6,078 nucleotides of DNA, taken from Weeksellaceae bacterium (GTDB taxonomy: Bacteria > Bacteroidota > Bacteroidia > Flavobacteriales > Weeksellaceae). Position 1 is the stretch's first letter. Each line of letters opens with the position of its first letter. Shown piece by piece: positions 1-6,025 of the stretch. The stretch is taken from the NCBI GenBank assembly GCA_022701475.1, contig JAKOOI010000074.1:1-6078 (forward strand). The letters run 5' to 3'. Position numbers and translations under genes: made by a program. The notes under the pieces were generated by a model. It saw nothing but the letters and a program-made list of their open reading frames with translations, was not told the origin of the DNA and did no database searches.

Positions 1-134
1 TGAAGATTCGCAATAAACAGGAATGATTCGTTTCCTTCCTGCTTTGAGAGCTCAATTGCAGGAATAATGGCACCCAGTAGATTCCCAAGGTGCGGGGTTC
101 CGGTGGCTTGAATGCCGGTAAGGATTCTTGACAT
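1..134 (-). CDS. trpS: Tryptophanyl-tRNA synthetase, N-terminal part (cut by window edge)
   Basis: Reading leftwards from the ATG at 134, the frame is open to the window edge and gives 44 complete codons, beginning MSRILTGIQATGTPHLGN. This is the characteristic start of TrpRS, a class I enzyme that charges tRNA(Trp) in the cytoplasm: a short first beta strand (RILTGIQATG) followed by the HIGH-type ATP-binding signature, here PHLGN at residues 14-18. The following segment ending FLFIANL matches the second strand of the Rossmann fold, where other TrpRS have IADLHA. The rest of the gene, including the KMSKS loop, lies outside the window. The start is well supported because the family begins within a few residues of this Met, and a promoter-like sequence lies just upstream at 168-200. 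It appears to be its own transcription unit, separated from the upstream SanA-like gene by 176 bases. Confidence 0.93.
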   Translation of the reverse strand, partial: MSRILTGIQATGTPHLGNLLGAIIPAIELSKQEGNESFLFIANL

Positions 135-167
135 TGTCTAAATGATATTTTAAAAATTAATGAACTG

Positions 168-200
168 CAAATTTAGGGAATTCTTCTCCTGTCCCGGCAA
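168..200 (-). promoter_or_regulatory. Probable Bacteroidota-type promoter of trpS
   Basis: On the minus strand TAAATTTG (175-168) is an exact match to the Bacteroidota -7 consensus TAnnTTTG. A TTG (200-198) lies 22 bases upstream, within the 17-23 spacing reported for these sigma factors. The box ends 33 bases before the trpS ATG, leaving a short leader. The motif match is seen directly; that it works as a promoter is inferred. Confidence 0.6.
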
Positions 201-234
201 CTGTGAAACTTATTTGCGGATATTTTATACAGCG

Positions 235-277
235 AAAACAGAATGGCCTTCAGCAGGATCAGTCTGAATGCTGTTTT
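235..277 (-). terminator. Possible weak terminator after the SanA-like gene
   Basis: An imperfect inverted repeat begins 33 bases past the SanA-like stop codon. The outer arms are AAAACAG (235-241) and CTGTTTT (271-277). The inner arms are TTCAG (249-253) and CTGAA (264-268), with an asymmetric internal loop between the pairs. On the minus strand the structure ends in a run of only four T, all inside the outer arm, so it is not a textbook intrinsic terminator. An alternative pairing CAGCA/TGCTG (251-255 with 269-273) competes with it. Position, between the end of one unit and the trpS promoter, is the main argument. Confidence 0.3.
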
Positions 278-310
278 ACCATCCGGACGATACATCACGT
301 ACTGAATGAT

Positions 311-955
311 CTAAGGAATCTGAATTTTCTTTCCGCCGAATTTCGGCTCAACGCCGGTAATAAGATCCAGATAAGCTTTTGTTTTAGCCAAATATTCCCT
401 CACATTGGTCTTAAAGCCTGCATATTGGTTGACATCCTCCGCATTGAATCCGTAAGCCTCCATACCGTTCTGCTGTGCCAGGAATACGGCCCTTTCATTG
501 TGGAATTGCTGGGAAACGATGATGATCTTATGCTGGCCGAAAATTTCTTTTGCCCTCACTACGGAATCCAGGGTCCTGAATCCGGCAAAGTCGAGGAAGA
601 TACGGTCTTCCGGAACGCCGCGTTCCATGAGGGCTTTCTGCATGTCTTCCGGTTCGTTGTAGTCTTTCCTGCTGTTATCGCCGCTTACGATAAGGTACTG
701 TATTTTACCACTCCGGTAGAGTTCGGCGGCAGCAAGTATCCTGTTGTAAAAATAGGCATTGGGCTGGCCGTTACCGAGTGTCTTGCTGGTTCCCAGCAGC
801 AAGGCTGTTTTGGTCTCCGGAATTTCCGCAACATTGGAGAAGAGGAAATCCTCTGTATTTCTCTTCATGCTGTAATTGGCCCAGGCAATAAAAACAATTC
901 CTGCCACCAGAAGGAGCAGGAAAAGTTGTACTGCTTTTTTTATCAGTTTTTTCAT
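311..955 (-). CDS. SanA/ElyC/YdcF-family (DUF218) membrane-anchored envelope protein
   Basis: The 214-residue product has a lysine-rich N-terminus and one hydrophobic segment at about residues 8-27, which should anchor it in the inner membrane with the rest outside the cytoplasm. The soluble part carries the DUF218 pattern: strand ALLLGTSK (51-58), the NAYFYNRILAAAELYRSGKI helix (66-85), strand YLIVSGDN (87-94), the EPEDMQKALMERGVPEDRI segment (101-119), the LDSVVRAKEIF helix (129-139) and IIIVSQQFHNERAVFLA (144-160). This arrangement is that of SanA, the E. coli protein linked to vancomycin exclusion at high temperature; the related ElyC affects envelope carbon-lipid metabolism. The biochemical activity of the family is unsettled, so no reaction is assigned. 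The gene starts 13 bases after the lspA stop and is the last member of the cluster. No clear Shine-Dalgarno sequence is seen. Family call is firm; a precise gene name is not, although SanA is the closest match I recognise. Confidence 0.87.
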   Translation of the reverse strand: MKKLIKKAVQLFLLLLVAGIVFIAWANYSMKRNTEDFLFSNVAEIPETKTALLLGTSKTLGNGQPNAYFYNRILAAAELYRSGKIQYLIVSGDNSRKDYNEPEDMQKALMERGVPEDRIFLDFAGFRTLDSVVRAKEIFGQHKIIIVSQQFHNERAVFLAQQNGMEAYGFNAEDVNQYAGFKTNVREYLAKTKAYLDLITGVEPKFGGKKIQIP

Positions 956-968
956 CGGGTATAAACGT

Positions 969-1607
969 CTAGAATTCCAGTCCGTTCGGGAAGGCTTTTT
1001 TCCGGAAGATCAGCAACAGGACGGCACCTACGGTAATTGCGGAGTCAGCCACGTTGAAGATGTATTTGAAAAACTCGATATGCTTTCCGCCGATCAGGGG
1101 CCAGCTTTCAGGAACATTCCAGTCTACCAGCGGGAAATGCAGCATATCTACCACGCAGCCTCTCATGAAAGTAGAGTAGCCCTGGCCGAAGGAGGTCAGT
1201 TTTGAAATACCGTCATAGCCAATCCAGCGGTCGATGCTTGCGTCGTAAATGGTTCCGCTGTCAAAGATCAGCCCGTAAAACATTCCGTCGATCAGATTGC
1301 CGATGGCACCTGCGAAGATCATGGCCATCGGGATCAGCAGGTAGTTGGATTCCCTTCGTTCCAGCCACTTTTTAAACAGGTAAATCATTCCTCCGATAAG
1401 GAATACCCTTACGATAACAAGGAAATATTTTCCGATCACACCGCCGAAGTGAAGCCCGTAAGCCATTCCCGGGTTTTCCACAAATGTCATTTTAAAACCG
1501 GGCAGCACTGATATGCTGTCGTTAAGGTTAAAATGGGTTTTGACATAAATCTTTGAAGCCTGGTCGACCAGTAAAATAAGAAGGGTGACAAATGCAATCT
1601 TTTTCAT
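969..1607 (-). CDS. lspA: Lipoprotein signal peptidase (signal peptidase II)
   Basis: This 212-residue inner-membrane aspartyl protease removes the signal peptide from prolipoproteins after the lipobox cysteine has been diacylglycerated; it is the target of globomycin. Family landmarks are present in order: VDQASK (D15, K19) in the first membrane helix, VENPGMAYG (N45), AGAIGNLID (N104, D107), GCVVDMLHFP with the catalytic D154, and FNVADSAITVG with N185 and the second catalytic D188. Four membrane segments can be seen at about 2-20, 58-80, 89-111 and 186-203. The protein is longer than the roughly 160-170 residues of the proteobacterial enzyme because about 35-40 residues are inserted between GNLID and GCVVD (about 112-148). 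The usual Arg after GNxxD is Gly here. Both features look to me like a Bacteroidota trait rather than decay. The ATG overlaps the stop of the preceding 63-residue gene in a TAATG junction, which suggests translational coupling. Confidence 0.96.
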   Translation of the reverse strand: MKKIAFVTLLILLVDQASKIYVKTHFNLNDSISVLPGFKMTFVENPGMAYGLHFGGVIGKYFLVIVRVFLIGGMIYLFKKWLERRESNYLLIPMAMIFAGAIGNLIDGMFYGLIFDSGTIYDASIDRWIGYDGISKLTSFGQGYSTFMRGCVVDMLHFPLVDWNVPESWPLIGGKHIEFFKYIFNVADSAITVGAVLLLIFRKKAFPNGLEF

Positions 1608-1798
1608 TACAGTCCTTTAGGTTTTGTCGGTTTTCCTATTTTCTCATTCTTCCGGTCAACGATCTTTTTAATCGTCTTCTCGTTATGATGGGTGTTTTTG
1701 GTATGGAATTTTTCGAATTTGATATTCATTTCTTTCAGTACGCTCTTCAGCGCACTCAGCTCCATGGCATTTTTGGTGTGGACAATAATGGATTCCAT
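1607..1798 (-). CDS. Small DUF2683-like protein, 63 residues
   Basis: The 63-residue product starts MESIIVHTKNAMELSALKSV and is very basic towards its end (KTIKKIVDRKNEKIGKPTKPKGL region). The N-terminal part reads as a beta strand (ESIIVHT), an alpha helix (AMELSALKSVLKEM) and a second strand (IKFEKF). This resembles the small Bacteroidota DUF2683 proteins, which have no established function; the assignment is from memory of the pattern and was not searched. No membrane segment or signal peptide is seen. The frame is open upstream to an ATG at 1948, but I chose the ATG at 1798 because the extra 50 residues overlap the preceding gene, look non-natural in composition, and leave a neat 13-base gap when dropped. 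Its TAA stop shares one base with the lspA ATG. Its role in an lspA operon is unknown; the coupling says only that the two are probably produced together. Confidence 0.78.
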   Translation of the reverse strand: MESIIVHTKNAMELSALKSVLKEMNIKFEKFHTKNTHHNEKTIKKIVDRKNEKIGKPTKPKGL

Positions 1799-1811
1799 TG
1801 TATATAAATTT

Positions 1812-2057
1812 TCACTTTTTAGACAGTTCGTCGAGTCTTTTCCGGTCCTTGGCTGAAAGGTCTTTGATTCCGTTCCTGCCCATTTTGCCCAAAAGCCTGT
1901 CGATTTCTTTTTCCCTTTCCCGTTTTTCTGAATTGAACCGGTCATCAATCGTATAATTTTTTCCGGGGCCGGGGAAGAATCGGTTTCTGATCCGGTCTCT
2001 GTATACGAATGCCGCTATGGCTAAAATAATGACGAGTAAAACCAAAAATCCGCTCAT
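1812..2057 (-). CDS. Small membrane-anchored protein with DUF6576-like tail, 81 residues
   Basis: The product has a single strongly hydrophobic N-terminal segment (about residues 3-19, GFLVLLVIILAIAAFVY) followed by RDRIRNR, so by the positive-inside rule the tail should face the cytoplasm. The tail holds a charged helix rich in Glu, Lys and Arg (about 43-60) and ends in EIDRLLGKMGRNGIKDLSAKDRKRLDELSKK. That pattern (I-D-x-L-L-x-K-h-x-x-x-G-h-x-x-L-[ST]-x-x-[DE]-[KR]-x-x-L) is like the DUF6576 motif found at the C-terminus of many Bacteroidota rhomboid-like membrane proteins; here it stands alone on a membrane anchor. Function is unknown. It is the first gene of the cluster leading to lspA, and its ATG lies only 13 bases beyond a long inverted repeat. 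No Shine-Dalgarno sequence is visible. The conserved-tail assignment is from recall and is moderate; the gene itself is likely real. Confidence 0.8.
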   Translation of the reverse strand: MSGFLVLLVIILAIAAFVYRDRIRNRFFPGPGKNYTIDDRFNSEKREREKEIDRLLGKMGRNGIKDLSAKDRKRLDELSKK

Positions 2058-2070
2058 GGGTATATACTAA

Positions 2071-2120
2071 AAATTCAGGTTTATAAGTATTTTACAAAAA
2101 TACAATATAAACCTGAATTT
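2071..2120 (-). terminator. Long inverted repeat after the DksA-like gene, probable terminator
   Basis: Perfect 15-base arms AAATTCAGGTTTATA (2071-2085) and TATAAACCTGAATTT (2106-2120) enclose a second perfect stem, GTATTTT (2087-2093) and AAAATAC (2097-2103), with the loop ACA. Together they form a hairpin of 22 pairs interrupted by a 1-by-2 bulge. It begins 18 bases past the DksA-like stop codon. On the minus strand it ends in a run of five T (2073-2069), three of which belong to the arm. On the plus strand it is followed by a T-rich tract (TTTATTTTATT), so it could stop transcripts from both sides. Only 3 of the 15 outer pairs are G-C, so terminator strength is uncertain. It may instead be an attenuator, an mRNA-stabilising hairpin or an operator. 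Confidence 0.6.
2095..2102 (-). promoter_or_regulatory. Candidate -7 box for the lspA cluster, inside the hairpin loop region
   Basis: TATTTTTG (2102-2095, minus strand) matches the Bacteroidota -7 consensus TAnnTTTG. It would place transcription start at about 2086-2090, giving a leader of roughly 30 bases to the ATG at 2057, close to the leader lengths inferred for trpS and ileS. No TTG lies at the usual distance upstream, so the -33 element is poor. AT-rich sequence raises the chance of an accidental match. Confidence 0.35.
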
Positions 2121-2138
2121 ATTTTATTAACCGGACGG

Positions 2139-2519
2139 TTATTTCTGCATGTTTTTCGCTTCAATGCTCAAGGTAGCATGAGGCACGGCGAAAAGCCTTT
2201 CTTTGGGAATCAGCTTTCCGGTTACCCTGCAGACACCATAGGTCTTGTTCTCGATTCTGATCAGCGCGTTTTTAAGATCCCGTAAGAATTTCTCCTGTCT
2301 TCCTGCTAAAATAGAATTCTGCTCCTTGCTCAGGGTTTCCGCTCCTTCTTCAAAGGCTTTAAAGGTCGGGGAAGTATCATCGGTACCGTTATTCTGATCG
2401 TTGATGAAGCTTTCACGGATCAGCTTAAGGTCATTTTCCGCTTTTTCTATTTTTTCTTTAATGATGGATTTGAACTCCTGTAAATCGGCATCACTGTATC
2501 TTACTCTTTCGTCTGACAT
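2139..2519 (-). CDS. DksA/TraR-family RNA polymerase-binding regulator with degenerate zinc finger
   Basis: The 126-residue product (MSDERVRYSDADLQEFKSII...) has the DksA/TraR layout: an N-terminal helix (about 8-38), an acidic turn around TDDTS (46-50), a second long helix (about 62-92) and a C-terminal finger-like module. Family members bind the secondary channel of RNA polymerase through the coiled-coil tip and, with ppGpp in proteobacteria, modulate promoters of rRNA and amino acid genes. The finger, YGVCRVTGKLIPKERL...PHATLSIEAK, keeps only C97 of the four cysteines of canonical DksA; the others align with T100, S118 and A121, so zinc binding in the usual way is not expected. Two ATGs are possible, at 2525 and 2519; I chose 2519 because family members I recall begin MSxERVRYSD, although an AGAG (2534-2531) is better spaced for 2525. 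It lies about 50 bases after ileS with no promoter motif visible between, so it is probably cotranscribed with ileS. Confidence 0.88.
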   Translation of the reverse strand: MSDERVRYSDADLQEFKSIIKEKIEKAENDLKLIRESFINDQNNGTDDTSPTFKAFEEGAETLSKEQNSILAGRQEKFLRDLKNALIRIENKTYGVCRVTGKLIPKERLFAVPHATLSIEAKNMQK

Positions 2520-2573
2520 AATCATGTTTTCTCTAGTTTAATAAATTGTGGACTGGAATGTGGAAAAGGTTAA

Positions 2574-5500
2574 CTATTTGTTAATTCTTTCAACATTTAT
2601 CTTAAAATTAACTTCATCGATTTCGATTTCGTTAAAATTTGAGAGTGAAGATACGATTTCTATTTTATCTGACAAGACTTCGGAAGAAATATATTCTTCA
2701 TTTTTTTTAATGTCTTCAAGGAATGGGCAACCCTCTTCCAATGAGATCATTATACGGTCTGTCAATTCAAAATTTTTCTCTTTTCTCAGGTTCTGAATCC
2801 TGTTGATCAGTTCCCGGGCAATGCCTTCAGATTTTAACTCTTCTGTTAGCTTCAAATCTAGTGCCACAGTGGTTTTTCCGTCGGAAGTCACCGTCCATCC
2901 GGGGATGTCTTTGGTAGAAATTTCCACATCTTCCGGTGTAATCTCATAACCCTGCACCTCAATCCTCCCTTCTTTTTCAAGCTCGGCAATCTGTTCTGCC
3001 GTAAATGCTGCAATGGCACCGCCTACGGTTTTCATGTCTTTTCCTAACTTGGGACCTAAAGCCTTGAAGTTCGGTTTGATCTGTTTTACGATCAGGTGGG
3101 AAGCCTCTTCTGCGTTGATCAGCTGGAGCTCCTTTACATTCACCTCCTGTCTGATCAGGTCGGCTACAGCCAGGATCTGTTGTTCTGTTTTAGCATCCAG
3201 AACAGGGATCAGGACCTTCTGCAAAGGCTGGCGTACCTTTACATTTTCTTTTTTTCTCAATGAAAATACCATGCTGGTAATGTTCTGGGCCAGGTGGGTT
3301 TTTTCTACCAGGTCCTGATCGATCAGGCTTTCATCGGCTACCGGAAAATCCGTGAGGTGAACCGATTCGCCGGTGCTTCTTCCGGTAACTGTATTCAGGT
3401 CCTGGTACAGCTGGTCCATGAAGAACGGGGCGATCGGTGCCGATAATCTGGCCACCGTTTCGAGACAGGTGTATAAAGTCTGGTAAGCGGAGATTTTATC
3501 TTCTGAATAATCGCCTTTCCAGAATCGCCTCCTGCACAGCCTTACATACCAGTTGCTCAGGTTGTCATTCACAAAAGTATTGATGGCCCGGGCTATTCTT
3601 GTCGGTTCGTAATCTTCATAGAAGGCTTTCACTTCCCTGATCAGCAAGTTCAGTTCCGATAAAATCCAACGGTCGATTTCCGGACGGTTTTCCACTTCTT
3701 TCTCGGAATAAGTAAATCCGTCTACGTTGGCATACAGCACAAAGAAAGAATAGGTATTATACAATGTTCCGAAGAATTTCCTTCTCACTTCGTCGATGCC
3801 CTCAATGTCAAATTTAAGGTTCTCCCATGGATTGGCATTGGAGATCATATACCATCGTGTGGCATCCGGTCCGTAAACCGAAAGGGTTTCAAACGGGTCC
3901 ACGGCGTTTCCTAAACGCTTGGACATCTTCTGGCCGTTCTTGTCCAGTACAAGACCATTACTCATTACGTTTTTATAAGCCACCGAATCGAATACAGCGG
4001 TTCCGATTGCGTGAAGGGTATAGAACCAACCGCGGGTCTGGTCAACGCCTTCTGCGATAAAATCGGCAGGGAACGCTTTATGGCTGTCGATTAATTCTTT
4101 ATTTTCAAAAGGATAATGAAGTTGTGCATATGGCATGGCTCCAGAATCGAACCACACGTCGATCAGGTCGCTTTCACGCTTCATCGGCTGTCCTGAATCC
4201 GAAACCAGTATTACCTTGTCCACTACATTTTTATGAAGGTCTACCAGCGAGTAGTTATGTTCAGACATATCGCCGGCAGTAAAGCCGCTGAACGGGTTTT
4301 CTTTCATCAGCCCTGCGGCCACGGATTTTTCGATCTCATGGTAGAGTTCTTCTACCGATCCGATGATTTTTTCTTCTGCCTGCCCTGAGCCTGTTGAAGG
4401 GTCAGTCCGCCAGATCGGCAACGGGATGCCCCAGTATCTTGAACGGGATAAATTCCAGTCGTTCACATTTTCCAGCCAGTTGGCAAAACGGCCTTCCCCG
4501 GTAGCTTTCGGCTTCCAGTTGATCTCTTTGTTCAGGTTGACCAACCGGTCTTTTACGGCGGTCATTTTCACGAACCAGGAATCCAGCGGGTAATACAATA
4601 CCGGCTTATCGGTTCTCCAGCAGTGCGGGTAGCTGTGGACGTATTTTTCTACCTTAAATGCTTTGTTTTCTGTTTTCAGCAGGATAGCCAGCTCCACATC
4701 CCAGGATTTTTCCGGGGCAGTGCCTTCGTCGTAGTATTCGTTCTTGATGTATTTCCCTGAAAATAATTCCGGAACATGTTCTCCTTTGATGAATTTTCCC
4801 TGAAGATCCACCAGCGGAACCAGGTTGTCATTTTCATCTTTCACCAGCATCGGCGGAATTTCCGGCCGGGCCATTTTGGCAACCCTGGCATCATCCGCAC
4901 CAAACGTAGGAGCCGTGTGAACGATTCCCGTACCGTCTTCCGTGGTTACGAAATCCCCTAAGATTACCCTGAACGCATTTTCAGGATGGTCATTCGGTGT
5001 GAACCATGGAACAAGCTGCTCATATCGGGTATTCACCAGTTTTTCTCCGATAAATTCTTTCAGGATGCTGAACGGAATCGTTTTGCTGTCTGCGGAATAA
5101 TTCGCAAAATCTTCATCTGTGCCCTCAGCGAATTTTTTACCGAAAACTTTAGGTAATAAAACGCTGGACAAAACAACGTTTACCGGTTCAAAAGTATACT
5201 GGTTGAACGTTTTAACCAGCACATATTCAATGTCTCTTCCTACCGTCAGTGCGGTGTTGGAAGGAAGCGTCCACGGAGTGGTCGTCCAGGCAAGGATATG
5301 AACATCGCCTTCCACGTCACTGAACAGTTCGGAAGACTCTTTTTTTACTTTGAACTGGGCTACCACGGTGGTATCGGAAACGTCACGGTAGGTTCCCGGC
5401 TGGTTCAGCTCATGGGAAGAAAGCCCGGTTCCCGCCTTTGGGGAATAGGGTTGGATGGTGTATCCTTTGTACAGCAGTTTCTTATTGTACAGTTCCTTCA

Positions 5501-5990
5501 GCAGCCACCATACCGTTTCCATATATTTGGATTTGTAGGTAATGTACGGATCCTCAAGGTCCACCCAATACCCGATTTTCTCGGTCAGGTCATTCCATAC
5601 ACCGGTGTAGCGCATGACCGCTTCACGGCAGGCTTTGTTGTAATCCTCAATCGAAATCTTTTTGCCAATGTCTTCTTTAGTGATTCCTAATTCTTTTTCC
5701 ACACCAAGCTCTACCGGAAGTCCGTGGGTATCCCAGCCCGCTTTACGGAAGACCTGCTTTCCGTTCTGGGTCTGGTAACGACAGAAAATATCCTTTAATG
5801 CCCTGGCCATAACGTGGTGAATCCCGGGCATACCATTCGCAGAAGGCGGACCTTCATAAAAAACGAATTCAGGTTGCCCCTCACGAATCTCAACGCTTTT
5901 ATTGAAGGTGTTGTTCTGTTTCCAGAATTCCGCGATGTTCTCGGCTACATCAATAAGGTTGAGGTTTTTGTATTCTTTAAACTGGCTCAT
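2574..5990 (-). CDS. ileS: Isoleucyl-tRNA synthetase, long eukaryote-like type
   Basis: The complete 1138-residue class I enzyme charges tRNA(Ile) with isoleucine and hydrolyses mischarged valine. Visible landmarks in order are: PPSANGMPGIHH (48-59), standing where HIGH normally is; the editing domain with WTTTPWTLPSN (235-245) and GTGIVHTAPTFGADD (353-367, acidic D366/D367); WGIPLPIW (520-527) returning to the catalytic core; DVWFDSG (611-617); DQTRGWFY (650-657); and the KMSKR loop (688-692). An anticodon-binding helical domain follows, with RWILSELN and NLSNWYVRLCRRRFW. The C-terminal part (about 950-1138) lacks the zinc-binding cysteines of the E. coli enzyme and looks like the extension of long IleRS2-type enzymes (DUF5915-like), a class often insensitive to mupirocin; that property is inference here. 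Residues 531-538 come from a short repeat inserted in frame. The start MSQFKEYKNL is supported by a promoter-like box 35 bases upstream. Confidence 0.98.
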   Translation of the reverse strand: MSQFKEYKNLNLIDVAENIAEFWKQNNTFNKSVEIREGQPEFVFYEGPPSANGMPGIHHVMARALKDIFCRYQTQNGKQVFRKAGWDTHGLPVELGVEKELGITKEDIGKKISIEDYNKACREAVMRYTGVWNDLTEKIGYWVDLEDPYITYKSKYMETVWWLLKELYNKKLLYKGYTIQPYSPKAGTGLSSHELNQPGTYRDVSDTTVVAQFKVKKESSELFSDVEGDVHILAWTTTPWTLPSNTALTVGRDIEYVLVKTFNQYTFEPVNVVLSSVLLPKVFGKKFAEGTDEDFANYSADSKTIPFSILKEFIGEKLVNTRYEQLVPWFTPNDHPENAFRVILGDFVTTEDGTGIVHTAPTFGADDARVAKMARPEIPPMLVKDENDNLVPLVDLQGKFIKGEHVPELFSGKYIKNEYYDEGTAPEKSWDVELAILLKTENKAFKVEKYVHSYPHCWRTDKPVLYYPLDSWFVKMTAVKDRLVNLNKEINWKPKATGEGRFANWLENVNDWNLSRSRYWGIPLPIWRTDPSTGSGQAEEKIIGSVEELYHEIEKSVAAGLMKENPFSGFTAGDMSEHNYSLVDLHKNVVDKVILVSDSGQPMKRESDLIDVWFDSGAMPYAQLHYPFENKELIDSHKAFPADFIAEGVDQTRGWFYTLHAIGTAVFDSVAYKNVMSNGLVLDKNGQKMSKRLGNAVDPFETLSVYGPDATRWYMISNANPWENLKFDIEGIDEVRRKFFGTLYNTYSFFVLYANVDGFTYSEKEVENRPEIDRWILSELNLLIREVKAFYEDYEPTRIARAINTFVNDNLSNWYVRLCRRRFWKGDYSEDKISAYQTLYTCLETVARLSAPIAPFFMDQLYQDLNTVTGRSTGESVHLTDFPVADESLIDQDLVEKTHLAQNITSMVFSLRKKENVKVRQPLQKVLIPVLDAKTEQQILAVADLIRQEVNVKELQLINAEEASHLIVKQIKPNFKALGPKLGKDMKTVGGAIAAFTAEQIAELEKEGRIEVQGYEITPEDVEISTKDIPGWTVTSDGKTTVALDLKLTEELKSEGIARELINRIQNLRKEKNFELTDRIMISLEEGCPFLEDIKKNEEYISSEVLSDKIEIVSSLSNFNEIEIDEVNFKINVERINK
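4383..4401 (-). repeat. Short dispersed REP-like repeat inserted in frame in ileS
   Basis: On the minus strand CCCTTCAACAGGCTCAGGG has short complementary ends (CCCT/AGGG) and is one base from the dispersed element usually written CCTTCGACAGGCTCAGG, which is scattered in many bacterial genomes and whose opposite strand is translated as PEPVEG. The plus strand here indeed reads CPEPVEGS. Within ileS it encodes PSTGSGQA (residues 531-538, bases 4400-4377), placed between WGIPLPIWRTD and EEKIIGSVEEL. The inserted stretch seems to be a multiple of three (about 24 bases). The repeat identity is from recall of this well-known signature; exact insertion edges need an alignment with related ileS genes. 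Confidence 0.75.
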
Positions 5991-6025
5991 TGTATTATCT
6001 CAATATCGTTGATTAATTAAGTGGG

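Noticed and set aside
173..295. A 40-codon minus-strand frame (MYRPDGKTAFRLILLKAI...) between the SanA-like gene and trpS
   Set aside because: It runs into the trpS promoter box, overlaps the possible terminator, has no recognisable family and ends in an arginine-rich stretch without conservation evidence. It is most likely chance.
203..964. A 253-codon plus-strand frame opposite the SanA-like gene
   Set aside because: It mirrors a recognisable DUF218 gene on the other strand, has no family-like motifs and no supporting start context.
1799..1948. Upstream extension of the 63-residue gene to an ATG at 1948
   Set aside because: The extra residues overlap the 81-residue gene in another frame and look like a shadow translation; the ATG at 1798 gives a family-like start and normal spacing.
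2129..2140. Small inverted repeat AACCGGACGGTT at the DksA-like stop codon
   Set aside because: Its arms are only four or five bases with too small a loop and no T run; the long hairpin just downstream is the better terminator candidate.
2526..2573. Separate promoter for the DksA-like gene between it and ileS
   Set aside because: No TAnnTTTG box is present in this 48-base gap, so cotranscription with ileS or a promoter inside ileS is more likely.
4363..4593. Plus-strand frame containing CPEPVEGS
   Set aside because: The PEPVEG string is the reverse-strand reading of the dispersed repeat inside ileS, not a real protein.
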